A stretch of DNA of 64,000 nucleotides, taken from contig CM035164.1 of assembly GCA_020205615.1 (NCBI GenBank), forward strand, positions 121,454,307 to 121,518,306, written 5' to 3'. Under the pieces are notes generated by a model. It saw nothing but the letters and a program-made list of their open reading frames with translations, made no database searches and had not been told where the DNA came from. The position numbers and the translations under genes are program-made. This stretch comes from Panax quinquefolius (lineage: Eukaryota; Streptophyta; Magnoliopsida; Apiales; Araliaceae). Below, in pieces: positions 11,894-23,200 of this stretch; the first letter of the stretch is position 1, and each line of letters begins with the position of its first letter.

Positions 11894-12521
11894 GGTGTAA
11901 CAACAAAGAAATGATCAGAAGAGGGAAGTTAAGGAAAAAGAGGACTTTGGACTATGTATATTAGAGCAACTAGATAACCACATTGTTCTCATCTACAGAT
12001 ATCTTAGGGATAAACAAAATTTAGATGCTTCGAGGGGCATGAAAAAAGTAAAATGACGGTTCATTGGAATCTCCTACTCCTTTGGACTTTGCTATCAGGC
12101 AGGTGTTCTTGGCTGCTTGTAAGTTTTTGTTCATATATTGGTATTCCAAAGAAAATTTGTGCACCAAACTGAGGTTGCAGTGCAGGGTTAAGAGACTGCT
12201 GGAGCATGAATATATATGTTACTCAAAAAGGCTAACACATATATTGGTGAAAATGTATGTGGTGTGCATGCACAGAATCAGAATTGTGTGCGGTGTGTGT
12301 GCGCTATAGATTAATTAATCTCCTTGTTGATCTTTGTCCCAAAGAGTTTTTTTCTTGTATTTTCTCTATTTTTGTGTGCCTCAAGTTTAACAACTAAAAC
12401 TTGAGATGTAAAAAAAAATAATCTTGTGTCACTAACTATTGGAGTATTGTTATTTTAATTCACGCAAATCCAAAAATCCCAACAGAACATGAAATAATGA
12501 TCGATAATTCAAAAATCAAAA
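11894..12521. other. spacer between P450 remnants
   Basis: This is the 5' flank of the truncated P450 copy. I recognise no gene or repeat in it. It includes a TG-rich run near 12240-12300. Confidence 0.5.
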
Positions 12522-12815
12522 CTACATTTTCAAATGAATTATATAATTTTGCCGTGCCTCAACCATAGCTAAATATTGGCCACCACAGATTCTGGGTAGA
12601 TTAGTATAAATAAGTCCATGGCACATTTGCCTAACTGAATGGATTGAACTCATTGGCATCAAGTCCCCATATCTGTGTGTCATGATATAGAATTCTGTTC
12701 TAGCTGGAACATTCAAGCTACCAACCTTAACATTCTTGAAAGTTTGCCTCTGCATAAAAGCAACTGGAGGGTAGAGTCTTAAGTGTTTCATTTAGTATCA
12801 TACTCACCTGTCAAA
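12522..12815 (-). pseudogene. cytochrome P450 C-terminal fragment
   Basis: The minus strand encodes the K-helix region RLYPPVAFMQRQT and, after a deletion of roughly 30 residues, the heme-binding end PRICGGQYLAMVEAR with its Cys ligand. Just upstream the ExxR motif (ILNETL..R) is split by one extra A at about 12780, so the frame is broken. It lies upstream of exon 1 of the neighbouring copy, so it belongs to another tandem copy, probably the one whose exon 1 is at 14541-15055. Confidence 0.8.
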
Positions 12816-13225
12816 ATGAAAATGAAAAAGAAAATAAAAATAAACTCTTAGTAAATATTAGTGGTAAATGGATGATCATGAACTCTCCGCGATATGATTA
12901 AAGAAAAATTAAAAATAATGTGTACATTTTGTCAATTTTTATTGTTAGAACGAAGTACAGCAAACATAGAAATCAACGAAAGAAAATTAATGACAAGAAC
13001 ACAAGAATGATGTGAAAAAAACAAAATTGAGAAAAATCTACGGGCGAGAGACAAAAGATATTATTATATCATAGTATAGTATGAAAGAATATAAATTGTG
13101 AATTTCACTATAAAGCTGCTAAAAGCCTAAAACGAGAAAGAAAATAATACTTATATTTAGATGGGCTCAAATAACATGACCAGTTTTGACTTATCCGACA
13201 CTAAACCTCATCTTTAAACGGAAGT
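12816..13225. other. AT-rich spacer inside the broken P450 copy
   Basis: No coding match. From about 12952 the text opens TGTTAGAACGAAGTACAGC, which looks like the start of a copia LTR, but I could not find a matching second end. Confidence 0.35.
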
Positions 13226-13365
13226 GGTTAGCATGGAGTTTATTTTTGATTAAGTTAATCGATTGACCAAATAGAGTCTTTGAGATACGCGCTGAGGTTG
13301 TATGTGTGTATCATTCTTATTTACCAATTAATGAAACTTACCAACAAATAAACTTCATGCTAACC
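13226..13365. mobile_element. small inverted-repeat element (MITE-like)
   Basis: The left end GGTTAGCATGGAGTTTATTT is repeated in inverted form at the right end with one mismatch, enclosing 140 bp without coding capacity. Another copy of the same end occurs near 13800-13815 (inverted GGTTACTATGGAGTT). No target duplication is clear. Confidence 0.5.
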
Positions 13366-13407
13366 GGATCCTCTTTAAACTCGCGGGCTGGAAAAAAAAA
13401 TTGGAAT

Positions 13408-13521
13408 ATCCGCTAGTTAACCTAGCGGATGTAATATCCATTCAATTTCTCCAATTCTGTTAAGTGCAGTAACATTTCTAATTCCAAAAAAAAATTCCAG
13501 TCCGCTCGTTTAACTAGCGGA
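13408..13521. repeat. pair of 21-bp palindromes with A-runs
   Basis: Two near-identical self-complementary segments, TCCGCTAG..CTAGCGGA (13408-13428) and TCCGCTCG..CTAGCGGA (13501-13521), lie 72 bp apart. Each is beside an A-run next to ATTGGAA or ATTCCAG. They could fold as hairpins. Origin unknown. Confidence 0.6.
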
Positions 13522-13886
13522 AAGTGAGTAATATTTTTTAATCCCCACCGTTAATAATTGTAATGTAAGGTGGAGATACTATTTGCCCATTTTTTATCCA
13601 TGACAAATACATGCTAGGGATCATTGTCTAAAATGAGTAATGAATATAAATAAGTGGAAATAGTCCAATCTCATACGTCATTAATGAATATTAAGTTAAC
13701 TTTGATTAATTGATCAATACAGTGTTAACATGCAGGTCGGAAGGTGATATCTCTTGGTGTCAATACTGATAAATTGACCAACTTACTATGAATTTAACTC
13801 CATAGTAACCGGATCCGAAATATATGCATTTGACCTTTTTATTTTCTTTTTGGTGAGCATACTTTCTAATTTTTAACATCATCCAA

Positions 13887-13888
<2 letters not shown>

Positions 13889-13937
<49 letters not shown>
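13889..13937. repeat. AT dinucleotide microsatellite
   Basis: An uninterrupted AT run of 49 bases directly abuts the inverted-repeat element starting at 13940. Confidence 0.95.
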
Positions 13938-13939
<2 letters not shown>

Positions 13940-13940
<1 letters not shown>

Positions 13941-14240
13941 GATCAGGTCCGGGAGTCCGATAAAACGGACCAATTTTTTTTTATTTTTTTTGCTATTTTT
14001 TTTAAAAACAACTAAAAAAAATATTTAATATTTTATGGAACTGAAATTTTTTCATTATACAGTGTTTTGAGTGTGATTTGGATACCTATACCAAAAAATG
14101 TATACCAAAAAATTTATGTAAAAATTCAAGTTCCATAATTGTTTATTTATTTTTTTAGTTGTTTTTTAAAAAAAAAAAGCAAAAAAAAAAAAAAAATAGG
14201 TCCGGATTTTGGTTCGGTCCAGGAGTCCGGATCTGATCCG
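13940..14240. mobile_element. MITE-like element in an AT microsatellite
   Basis: The ends are inverted imperfect copies: GATCAGGTCCGGGAGTCC on the left, and the complement of the right end reading GATCAGATCCGGACTCC. Inside them, T-rich then A-rich arms (around AACAACTAAAAAAA and its complement) extend the palindrome. About 300 bp, non-coding, flanked on both sides by AT runs, which fits insertion at TA. Confidence 0.65.
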
Positions 14241-14273
14241 GCCTCTATATATATATATATATATAGAGAGAGA

Positions 14274-14507
14274 GTTCGGATCTTAAGCTCGCCCCTTATC
14301 TAACTCACCCGAGCTCACTCCCGTTTAGCGACGACTCAACGACGGTTCGGTCATACAACCGTCGTCTATACTTTTAACGACGGATAACATATAGCGTCGT
14401 TAAAAGTATAGTTACAACAGTTATATATCCATTCCATAATGGATCCGTCGCTAAAGGGGTGATGAACTCGGGTGAGTTGGATAAGGGGTAAGCTTAAGAT
14501 CCGGACC
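14274..14507. mobile_element. MITE with about 43-bp terminal inverted repeats
   Basis: The left arm (14274-14316) contains CGGATCTTAAGCTCGCCCC and CAACTC/TAACTC-type text. The right arm (14463-14507) is its complement with few mismatches. A second, perfect 17-bp inverted repeat (CTATACTTTTAACGACG, 14366-14382 and 14395-14411) lies in the middle, so the element could form a cruciform with a nested hairpin. It is 234 bp, non-coding, and lies between AT runs, consistent with a TA target. Confidence 0.75.
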
Positions 14508-14540
14508 GTGTATATATATATATATATATCTAATCAAAGC

Positions 14541-15055
14541 CTTCACTCTCTCCATATTGAATGCTGGGCTTGCAATCCTTCTATGAGCATATCCCATTTA
14601 TCACCCATTAAACCAGCAAGTCCCTGCCCAAACAACAGCTTAGAGCTTTAGATAAAGGATTAAACCCAGTTGTATTTGGTAAAACCTCCTTGATCATATC
14701 AGGATCAGGATCAGCCAAAGCCAGCCTTGGCTCAACCCCAAACCAATACCAAAAAAAAATGTTGCCATACATGGCAGACCACTGATAATAATGTGGTGTC
14801 ACACGATGAACGATATCATGGCTAAAATGAACAGTCCTTGATTCAGCCTCCCTCATCATCTCTGCCGTGTTTCCGAAAAATGGGACGGTAGGCAGGGCCT
14901 TTTACACCTTGTTCCCTGAGTTCTCCATGGATTGAATCCATATGGTGATCACAAATGCACATAAAAGAGAAGAAAATAATTAAACTTTGGACTATAAGTT
15001 GAAGGTATCGGAAAGAGACATGGGCAGGGTAATTATTATATGGTTTATGATTCAA
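14541..15055 (-). pseudogene. cytochrome P450 exon 1, frameshifted
   Basis: The minus strand gives GVKGPAYRPIF, then in another frame REAESRTVHFSHDIVHRVTP, YYQWSAMYGN, EPRLALADPDPDMIKEVLPN and GFNPLSKA, then a third frame up to the exon end at AGAGTGAAG. It matches exon 1 of the copy at 11405-11893 but has at least two frameshifts and a duplicated DP. The donor GT seen in the other copy is GC here. It is probably the 5' part of the same dead gene as 12522-12815. Confidence 0.8.
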
Positions 15056-16568
15056 GTATGATAATTGTAACGGTCATCAGATATATAGATTATTATAGAA
15101 CAAGAGGGGATATAATATTTCTTAATTACGATAACAAATATAGTGTTGAATGTGACACTATTAAGGATGTTTGTTTATTCCATGTTTACCCTTAAAAATA
15201 TAAATTTACTAGTTAAATAATAGTGATATGATAATGAAATTTTGAATGTAAATTTGAGGATATTGTGTCTAAAAAAAGAAAGAAAAGTAGAAAAATAACC
15301 CTTTATTTTCTTATGTGTTTTTGGGTATCATGGTCACACCACTACCTATTTTCTGGCAAGAATTTTTTTTAACTCAAATTTCATCCTACATATTTAACAG
15401 GGTTTTGGGTCATGGAAAAGTATAGGCCTACAGATTATAATGTCAATCAAACACTTGTAAGTAATTTTTTATTTTATTTTTTTACTTTTCTTGAAAATCA
15501 TTTTCTTATTCAATAATCTCAATATCCAAACTGACTGAGCCTTAAAGATGACTCTTTTAGTATATAACAAACAGAATAATGATATATCAAAAATATATCT
15601 TTGAACAAATTACTTTTTGGGTTTCTACTTTTCTCCTCTTTTTCCTTTGATTATTCTGATCGAGCTGCATCTGAATCTTGATTATTCTATTTACATATAT
15701 ATATATATATATATATAACTTTAGAAACTATGGATTTTGATACAAAAATTAAACTCACTTTTCATACGCTTTATTTGAAATTATTGTTTTTTATTCCACT
15801 ACAAAAATTGTCATCAATACTTATTTACGTATTAAAAATTATTAAAAATTAATATAAACATTTGTAATATATATATGAAATTCAAATATTTGAATATTAC
15901 CTCGCCTTAGTATCAAAATTTGCAAATAAAATAATATATACTTGTTTCATGTATATTTTAAAATATAAGTTGTTTTTAAATAAAATATTTTTTTATTTAT
16001 ATTTTTTTAATAAATTTTTAGTTTAGTAATGTAACATATAATAAAATTAAAAAAAGCTTGAAGAATTTATTTTTTATAATCAAATATAAAGTTTTATATA
16101 ATTATATTTTATATTTAACTCTGATTCTAAGTTAATTTAAAATTATAAAATTTTATATTTTTTATTTTTATTTTTGAAATAAAACATTTGCTATATTAAA
16201 TAACAAATAAATAAAATTTTAAAATTTTGTTTTATAAAAAAAAAAATAAATGTTTTATATTTGTGATTTTTTTTTTTTTTTTTTTAGATTATAAAGTAAT
16301 TAGAAATATTGGATTCATGTGAAGTAGTTAGAAATATTGGATTCATTTTTTTTTTTTATTTACTTTATTAAGATGAGATATGAAGTTTTAGAAATCTTTA
16401 GAGATGCTCTTACTTTGGATATGGGTTGATAATTTTTTTTTTTTTTTTTTACCATTTATAGAAATCAAAAAATCTATGATTTTTTGAATCAAAAAATACT
16501 TTTATATTTGTAAAATCTTAATTCATACTAACTAACTTTTTCTTACATTAAAAAATGTAATTGAATAC

Positions 16569-16621
<53 letters not shown>

Positions 16622-17219
16622 CGACCTTTAGATGACTTTGTTATAAAAATTAAAAATCCACCTGGCACCACTACTGTTTGGCAGCAGTTCAATTCAAAGT
16701 CTTCAAATTAGAATTGAAGTATATTTGCATTTTTACAAATAAAAAAAAATGTTTGGTTAAAATATGGTGCTCAATTCTAAACTCTAAAGCTTGAAACTGA
16801 GTATCCAAACATAGACATGAAACTAGTTCGTCATAAATTTATCGACATATAAATCATTTCCCGCTTACAAATAGGACACAACCAAAATCGTAGCAATCCA
16901 ATTAACCATCACATAAATGAAACAATCACATCAGAAGGACTACAAATCATAATGAAAATTCAACCGTAAAAGCTCTTTAAATTTTTGTGTAATGGGACAA
17001 TTATCGAGAACTACGAAAACTGGCAAGCAACCTAAGTTCATCCAGCCATTAAGTAACCTAGACAGTTACTATTACATGCCCAAAGGGCCAAAAGTAACCG
17101 ATCTATGTTGTGTGATTCCTTAGACATGTGTATACACATTGGAAGTAGAACCAGTTACTTTGGAAGATATCAAAAACAGTTATAAATATGGGAAAACTCG
17201 AGGCACTACAATAAACACA
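15056..17219. other. AT-rich intergenic DNA
   Basis: No gene, RNA or recognisable element. It holds AT microsatellites at about 15694-15718 and 16573-16618 and long T or A runs. The last few hundred bases are probably the 3' flank and untranslated region of the gene that ends at 17220. Confidence 0.6.
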
Positions 17220-20200
17220 TTACGAACGGCATGTCCTAAAAACCTCACCCCGCATTACGTCTATTGGCATGTGTTCATGAGTGTAACGCTCGGGGCCCAT
17301 GTACATCCCTGTCTTTTCCAAAATAGCAGTACCTTCCTCCCTACCAAATCTTGAAGCATACAGCTTGAGGTACTCGATGTCCTATCAAGCACCGGTAAAG
17401 AAAAATAAGTTTTCTAAAACATCAAGATAAATTCAAATAAGAATTATGAGTAACATCATTACAAGTATGAGCAATTGTAGTAAACATTAGATTCTAGATT
17501 TAGGGAGAGAATAATTTTGTGTCCTGATTTTAGTGTAGAAGAGGAAAAAGTGAACACTGAATAGGCAATGTTAACAATGCTGAATAAACAGATGCTAAGA
17601 TAAATTCAAATGAACTAGTGTGGTAGAGAAAAGTACGAGTACGTATTCTGATATTAACACACTCTACAAAAGCGGAGAGAAATGTCAGAATTTGAACAGA
17701 AATTATTTGCATCACTTATTCTCATAAATTAGTGGCAGATTATCAACCCTAAATTATTTGGAGAGGAGGTAGTAAAGTGACATTTTGTTTGGTGAAAGTT
17801 TTTAACATTTATTACAGGAGTTTGAGAGTATTGAGAACTTTGTTATGAATGTGGTAGGACCTTAAACATCCTAATCCAGGATATGATTAAACTTTTAAAC
17901 ACACATGAAGTTTGAAAAGTAGATAAATAAATAAAACTGAAGTGAGAGAGTACCTGTAAGCCACTCAAAAGACGCTCTAATCTAACTGAAGCAACTGGTT
18001 GCTGTGAAGACGAGAACACCTCACCGGGGTAAAACAAGACACCATCACCAGGCGGGAGTCCCCTCCTGAATCTTATCTGCTCCAAAAGATGAGAACAGTG
18101 ATGTGAATTCCTTCAGAAAAAGGTTATATTTCATAACATAGTAGTCAATTTACCTCTGCACTGGCAACTGTTGCCTTCTCATAGCAGTTAGCACCCCAGT
18201 ACAGAAAGCCTGTTCCACCTTCTTTCCACACACGCCACATCACTGCACGGTGTTGTGTACCTCGCATTCCTAAGTGCCAATTAGGATGAGGATCAGATGG
18301 CCCCAAACATACATATGTCCACCATTCCTGTACAAATCAAGAAAGATTATTTTCATGAGTACGGTACATGATGACCAAAAGAAGTTTTACATACCCACAA
18401 CCATATGTGCTTTATACTTCTTTGAAATGGAAATTATAGAATCCTTTATTCCGTTTCAATGCCACACACAACACAGAGTACGCATCACGGTAGGAAGAGC
18501 AGGATATATTTGAAATAGAAAAAGACTTAATAGTCTCATTACAAAATGTGTTGAATAAGAACAAGCAGCATAAAGTTCACTGACAGCTAAATCTTCAAGG
18601 CAGGCATTATCAAAATGGATCGTATCATAGCAAATAAATAGATTACTTTTTTCCATTTAATAATAGAATATATATTAAACTCCCTCCACCCTACAGGGGA
18701 GAAAAATACAGTTCCTTTATAAATCACAAAGGAAATATTACTCCGTTTTTAGGACAAAAGTAGTATCAAACAGGATGTAACATTTCCTGCAACTATGCAA
18801 GTTAGTCCAAGTGCAAAGCATTTTAGACAAACCAAAACCCACCCAAGATGAACCTTACCCTGGCAATGGTTGATTCCAACATGGAAAAATCATTGCGGAC
18901 AATAAAATTTGTTTTTCAATTGGTAAAAAGAAAAAGAATCCAGCAAATATAACAGATGAAAAAAGCAAACTTCCACCTACAATGTCATACTTTCAGAGCC
19001 CAAGCTCAAACTAGAATCAAAAACATTACCTCACTATTTTCTGGTTGTATCTCTGCAACAATTCTCTTTGTCAAATCCTCTTGGTTACCAATCACCCATT
19101 CACTGCCAAGGAGAGAACAATATTAAAGATTTTAAAGTGCTCGTATACTATTGGGTTAATTTCCCAAATGGTCCCTAATATATACCACTTTTTCACACTT
19201 GCCCCTAAACTAAATTAGTGACTTATTTCATCCGTAAACTTGCTAACCTGTTGCTATCTGAGTCAGTCTTGATATCACATTAGAAAATCAGCATTAAGTC
19301 CCTTGTGCATACCATATGAGCTGTTATGTTGGGTTATGTTTGTAATAATAAGAACACCACCTCACTCTCTCCAACTTCTTCTTCCCCCCTAAGCTGCACC
19401 CCGTTACTTTCCACTTCCCACAACACCCACCCCCCCAACCCCAAAAAAAAAAAAAAAAAAAAAAAGAGTGCCATTTGGTTATTTCCATTCTATTCTAACC
19501 AATTTTCGTTCCAAGAAAGCTACTACCTATCTTTTTCAGTAAGTAACACACGAATACATAGAGAGTAAGAGCTGTTATATTGCTTGTATGGAAATCAAAG
19601 GTGACACCAAGACTCACCAGACGGGAATATCCAATAGAAAAGATTTTCCATATGCGGTGTTAGGACAAATTCATTGAAGATTCCAAAGCTACTTATTGTC
19701 TTTCATCCCAAACCTTTCTTATAGACTTTCTTCCCCAATCTTTCTTATGCTCCAATTGGAAGTTGGAACGAGCAAGAGAAAGAAAAGACACAATTAAGTG
19801 GAACAAACTTATCAATTTTCTTATCTTTTCCTTGTTTTTCCTTCGTTTTTTCTTTCCATAGCACATTCCTGGGTCCGATCTTAAGGAAACAATTTCTTTT
19901 CCCAAAATGGAAATTCAAGGAAAGCGGTTGGAGGGGAGGGTGGAGGGTGTAGTTTAATAACATTGCTACACTTTGCTGTTGCGCACATATTCTTTCTCGC
20001 ACTTTTTTCCTTTAAGTAGTACAAGTTGTTTGGTGTCACTATTACCCCAATGACAATTGGTGGTTAGATGAAGGCATGCCGCCCAGAAACAAGAAATTTC
20101 CTAACATACTAGAATAGATGAGATGACTCGTGTACCATAAAGAAAACAAATTAAAATCAATACCTCGTACAATATATTTGGGTATGAGGCCGTAGAAATT

Positions 20201-23200
20201 CTGGTACTTTCAAGAAAGCTTCAAATGTGGTAGAAGCAAGAGGTGCATCATTTGGACCTGAATAAAGGTTGAAAGCAATTTTAGATTGTCCATAGAAACA
20301 CATAACAATGAGTCAGTCACACCAAAATTAGGAAGATTCATACAAGTAACATTTGAAAGTTATCATTGCTTTTTCTCCCCATCATCAGTCAACTCAGTTT
20401 TTTCTATCCTCATCAGCTTACGACTCAACTTTCTCTCTTTATTTGTGTACATGTGTCTTTTCTGTTAGCTTTTTGGATGGCTATAATTTTTTTGTTTATG
20501 AAAGAAAATATGAGTGCAATGAGATTGATAGACAATATAGTTCGATAAGGCATTTTTAAGTCGGACTACGATTCAGTGATGAAAAATGTATCTGACCCAA
20601 ATTTTAAGCATTGAAATCCTCATATAAATTTATTTTCAGTTTATTCAAACAAAAGCATATAGAAACCAAAGATGGGAACATTGATCCTCATTAATTCTAG
20701 AAAAAGGTGTAGGATATTCTTTACCACAGTAATAAGTTGTAAGGACACGGGCATCAGGTGCATAAGCATGAATATCACTGGCTTGGTTGCGAATGGCATT
20801 ATACTGTTCCAGGTTAAGAGGCTGCCAGAAAGGAATATATGCAAGTCAGAATATGCAAATGAGGTGATCATCAGTGAAACTAAAGGAGGAAGGTATATTT
20901 TAAGAAAAAAGATCAAAGAAATCAATGAATTTGAAAATTCAGCTTTCAATAGCACTACTTTATCTCTTATTATAAAGCCTCCAGTTTTTTGTAACTGTTT
21001 TTTGATGATTTTGGGTCACACCTTATCCTAAAAATAGTTTAACTAATTTAATTATGTTTATGCATGAAAAGCAGTTATTATCTTCAAGTTCACTCATCCA
21101 CTCACCCACATTAGTTTTTTAACTGTTTCTCACATCTCTCTTCTACCATCCTCAAAGTTCAAAATTATAGATGGACAAGTCTAATTTACACATTTTGTGG
21201 TTTTAGATCAGTTCTGTTATACTTTAAAAGGTTTATATTGCGCACACATTGTGTGTGCCCAATGGCTAGTCTTAATAAGGTATAGATAATAATATCAAGT
21301 ACTATAAGTAGAGCATGAGTTGAAAGGGAGAAACATTTCTTTGTTTGATAAGTTAAAAAGAGACTATATAGATCTCAGAAATCTTCCTAACTCCTCAATT
21401 ATCTTACAAAGATATATGTATGATATGGCTGTGCAGTACCACTTTCATCACCTTCGTCATACCTCATCCCACAAGTAGAAGTAGGCTTTCTTCCAATGAT
21501 TTTTTGTTCTTAAGATCTCAACTTCCTTTTGCAGGTAACTATTTTCAGTATCACCACTGTACATCAAGATGCATATCAGTAAAATCATTACCGATATTAT
21601 AGAACCAAGGATCAAATGTTCATTTCAATATATAGTTTCGGTTGGATTAAAAATGGAATCTTTTTGATAAAGTTTCAGAAGTTTCAATCATATTTATGGT
21701 CAACTTCGATATTTCGCAAAGGTTTTCAACATATAGATTATGCTGAAAAACATAAACTTTTTGGAGTTTCTGAACGTTTGGAAAGAAACTTTAATCCTTG
21801 GATAGAACTTAGTACAGGCAACTGGCTGCATACCTGGAGACTACTGGATTATATGGTACAGCATATGCTGCAAGTCGCGGGTCTGAAAAATATTCATCTG
21901 ACTTTGGATGATCAGCTACAGCACACAATGAGGGAGAGAGAGAGAGAGGAGCATGAGACTAAAATCATCACAAATAAGAAGTACTACATGTAATACATGG
22001 CAAACTAGTTATTGAAAGCAATGACCAAAATCATATCAAATTGTAGAGGAAAGATACCTACTAACCTGGCCAAGGAGATGTGTAAGTCAAAACGCGCATA
22101 CTGTTGCCCCATCTACAGAAATAGGGGCTGATTCTATATTGAAGAAGCCATTTAAAATGATGTTCCAATGCCTCATACCACTCAATACTCCCATGTTTAA
22201 CACCAAAACGATCTTCAATCACAGTGTCAGATATCTATGCATCATTAAAGAAGTATACACAATTACTGAAACTATGTAGAATTATTTGTCTAAAACACAA
22301 CCTCTGCATTATGAACGAAAATCATAGTATACATTATTGATCCATGATATAGATCTATGTGAACATTTCAAATAATGTTATGCCAAATTGGCAAGCAAGT
22401 TGCCTCAAGTTCAACATCATAATTGCTCCATGAGTGTACCTTGATTATGTCTCTGACTCGGGACTAATCCCTAGTATTAATAGGATTAATATTTAGAATG
22501 TCCATTTGTGAAATTAGCATAAAAAATACTAATAAATCTATATAGCAATGTTAGAAAGCATGGGTCCACATCAAAACTATAACATGTATTGGCACCACAT
22601 TAGTAACAGCAGCGTAATAGGCATTCACAGTTTGTGGAGGCCATAAGGGGATGAGAACAACAAAGGTATATAGTTAGTGCCATCACATATTTTCAGTGTA
22701 AGCAGATAAAGATTGCATTGAAATTCTTTCAAACATCAAAATAATATTTTGTCTGACTAATATAAGGAAAATCAACATCAATATTCCCGTGTTCAGTTTA
22801 TTAAAAGTACAGTTGCAGGATACACCAATCACAGCAGGAAGTGAAGGTGTTGCTGGAAGAACAAAATCCCACACAGTCAAACTTAGCTTCAACCGTATTG
22901 AAAAGTTTGAAATAGCATCTTCCTCCATCATATCCACAGGGCCATTATCTGTAAAGAAATCAGAAAATGATGGCGACACAAGAATTCTTCGTAAAGATGT
23001 AGTTGCAGATTTCGCTCTTTCTACCTAAAAAAGAAAAGGTTTATATGAACACTGGTAAAACCCTAAATAAATGACAAGTATTAAATCACATAAATAGTGT
23101 AGCTTCAGAAACCCACAACTTCATCTGCTGGTTTTCCATCAATGGGCTCCAAAATGTCAAGACAATTTCTAAATTCTCTGTACAGCTGCTGCTTCTCAGC

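Noticed and set aside
12952..13160. Possible copia LTR start (TGTTAGAACGAAG) in the P450 spacer
   Set aside because: No partner LTR, primer site or duplication could be found, so it is only mentioned as unresolved.
17139..17354. 71-codon plus-strand frame
   Set aside because: It is antisense to the last exon of the GH123-like gene, whose minus-strand frame is clearly the coding one.
22789..23028. 79-codon plus-strand frame
   Set aside because: Antisense shadow of the exon at 22824-23024.
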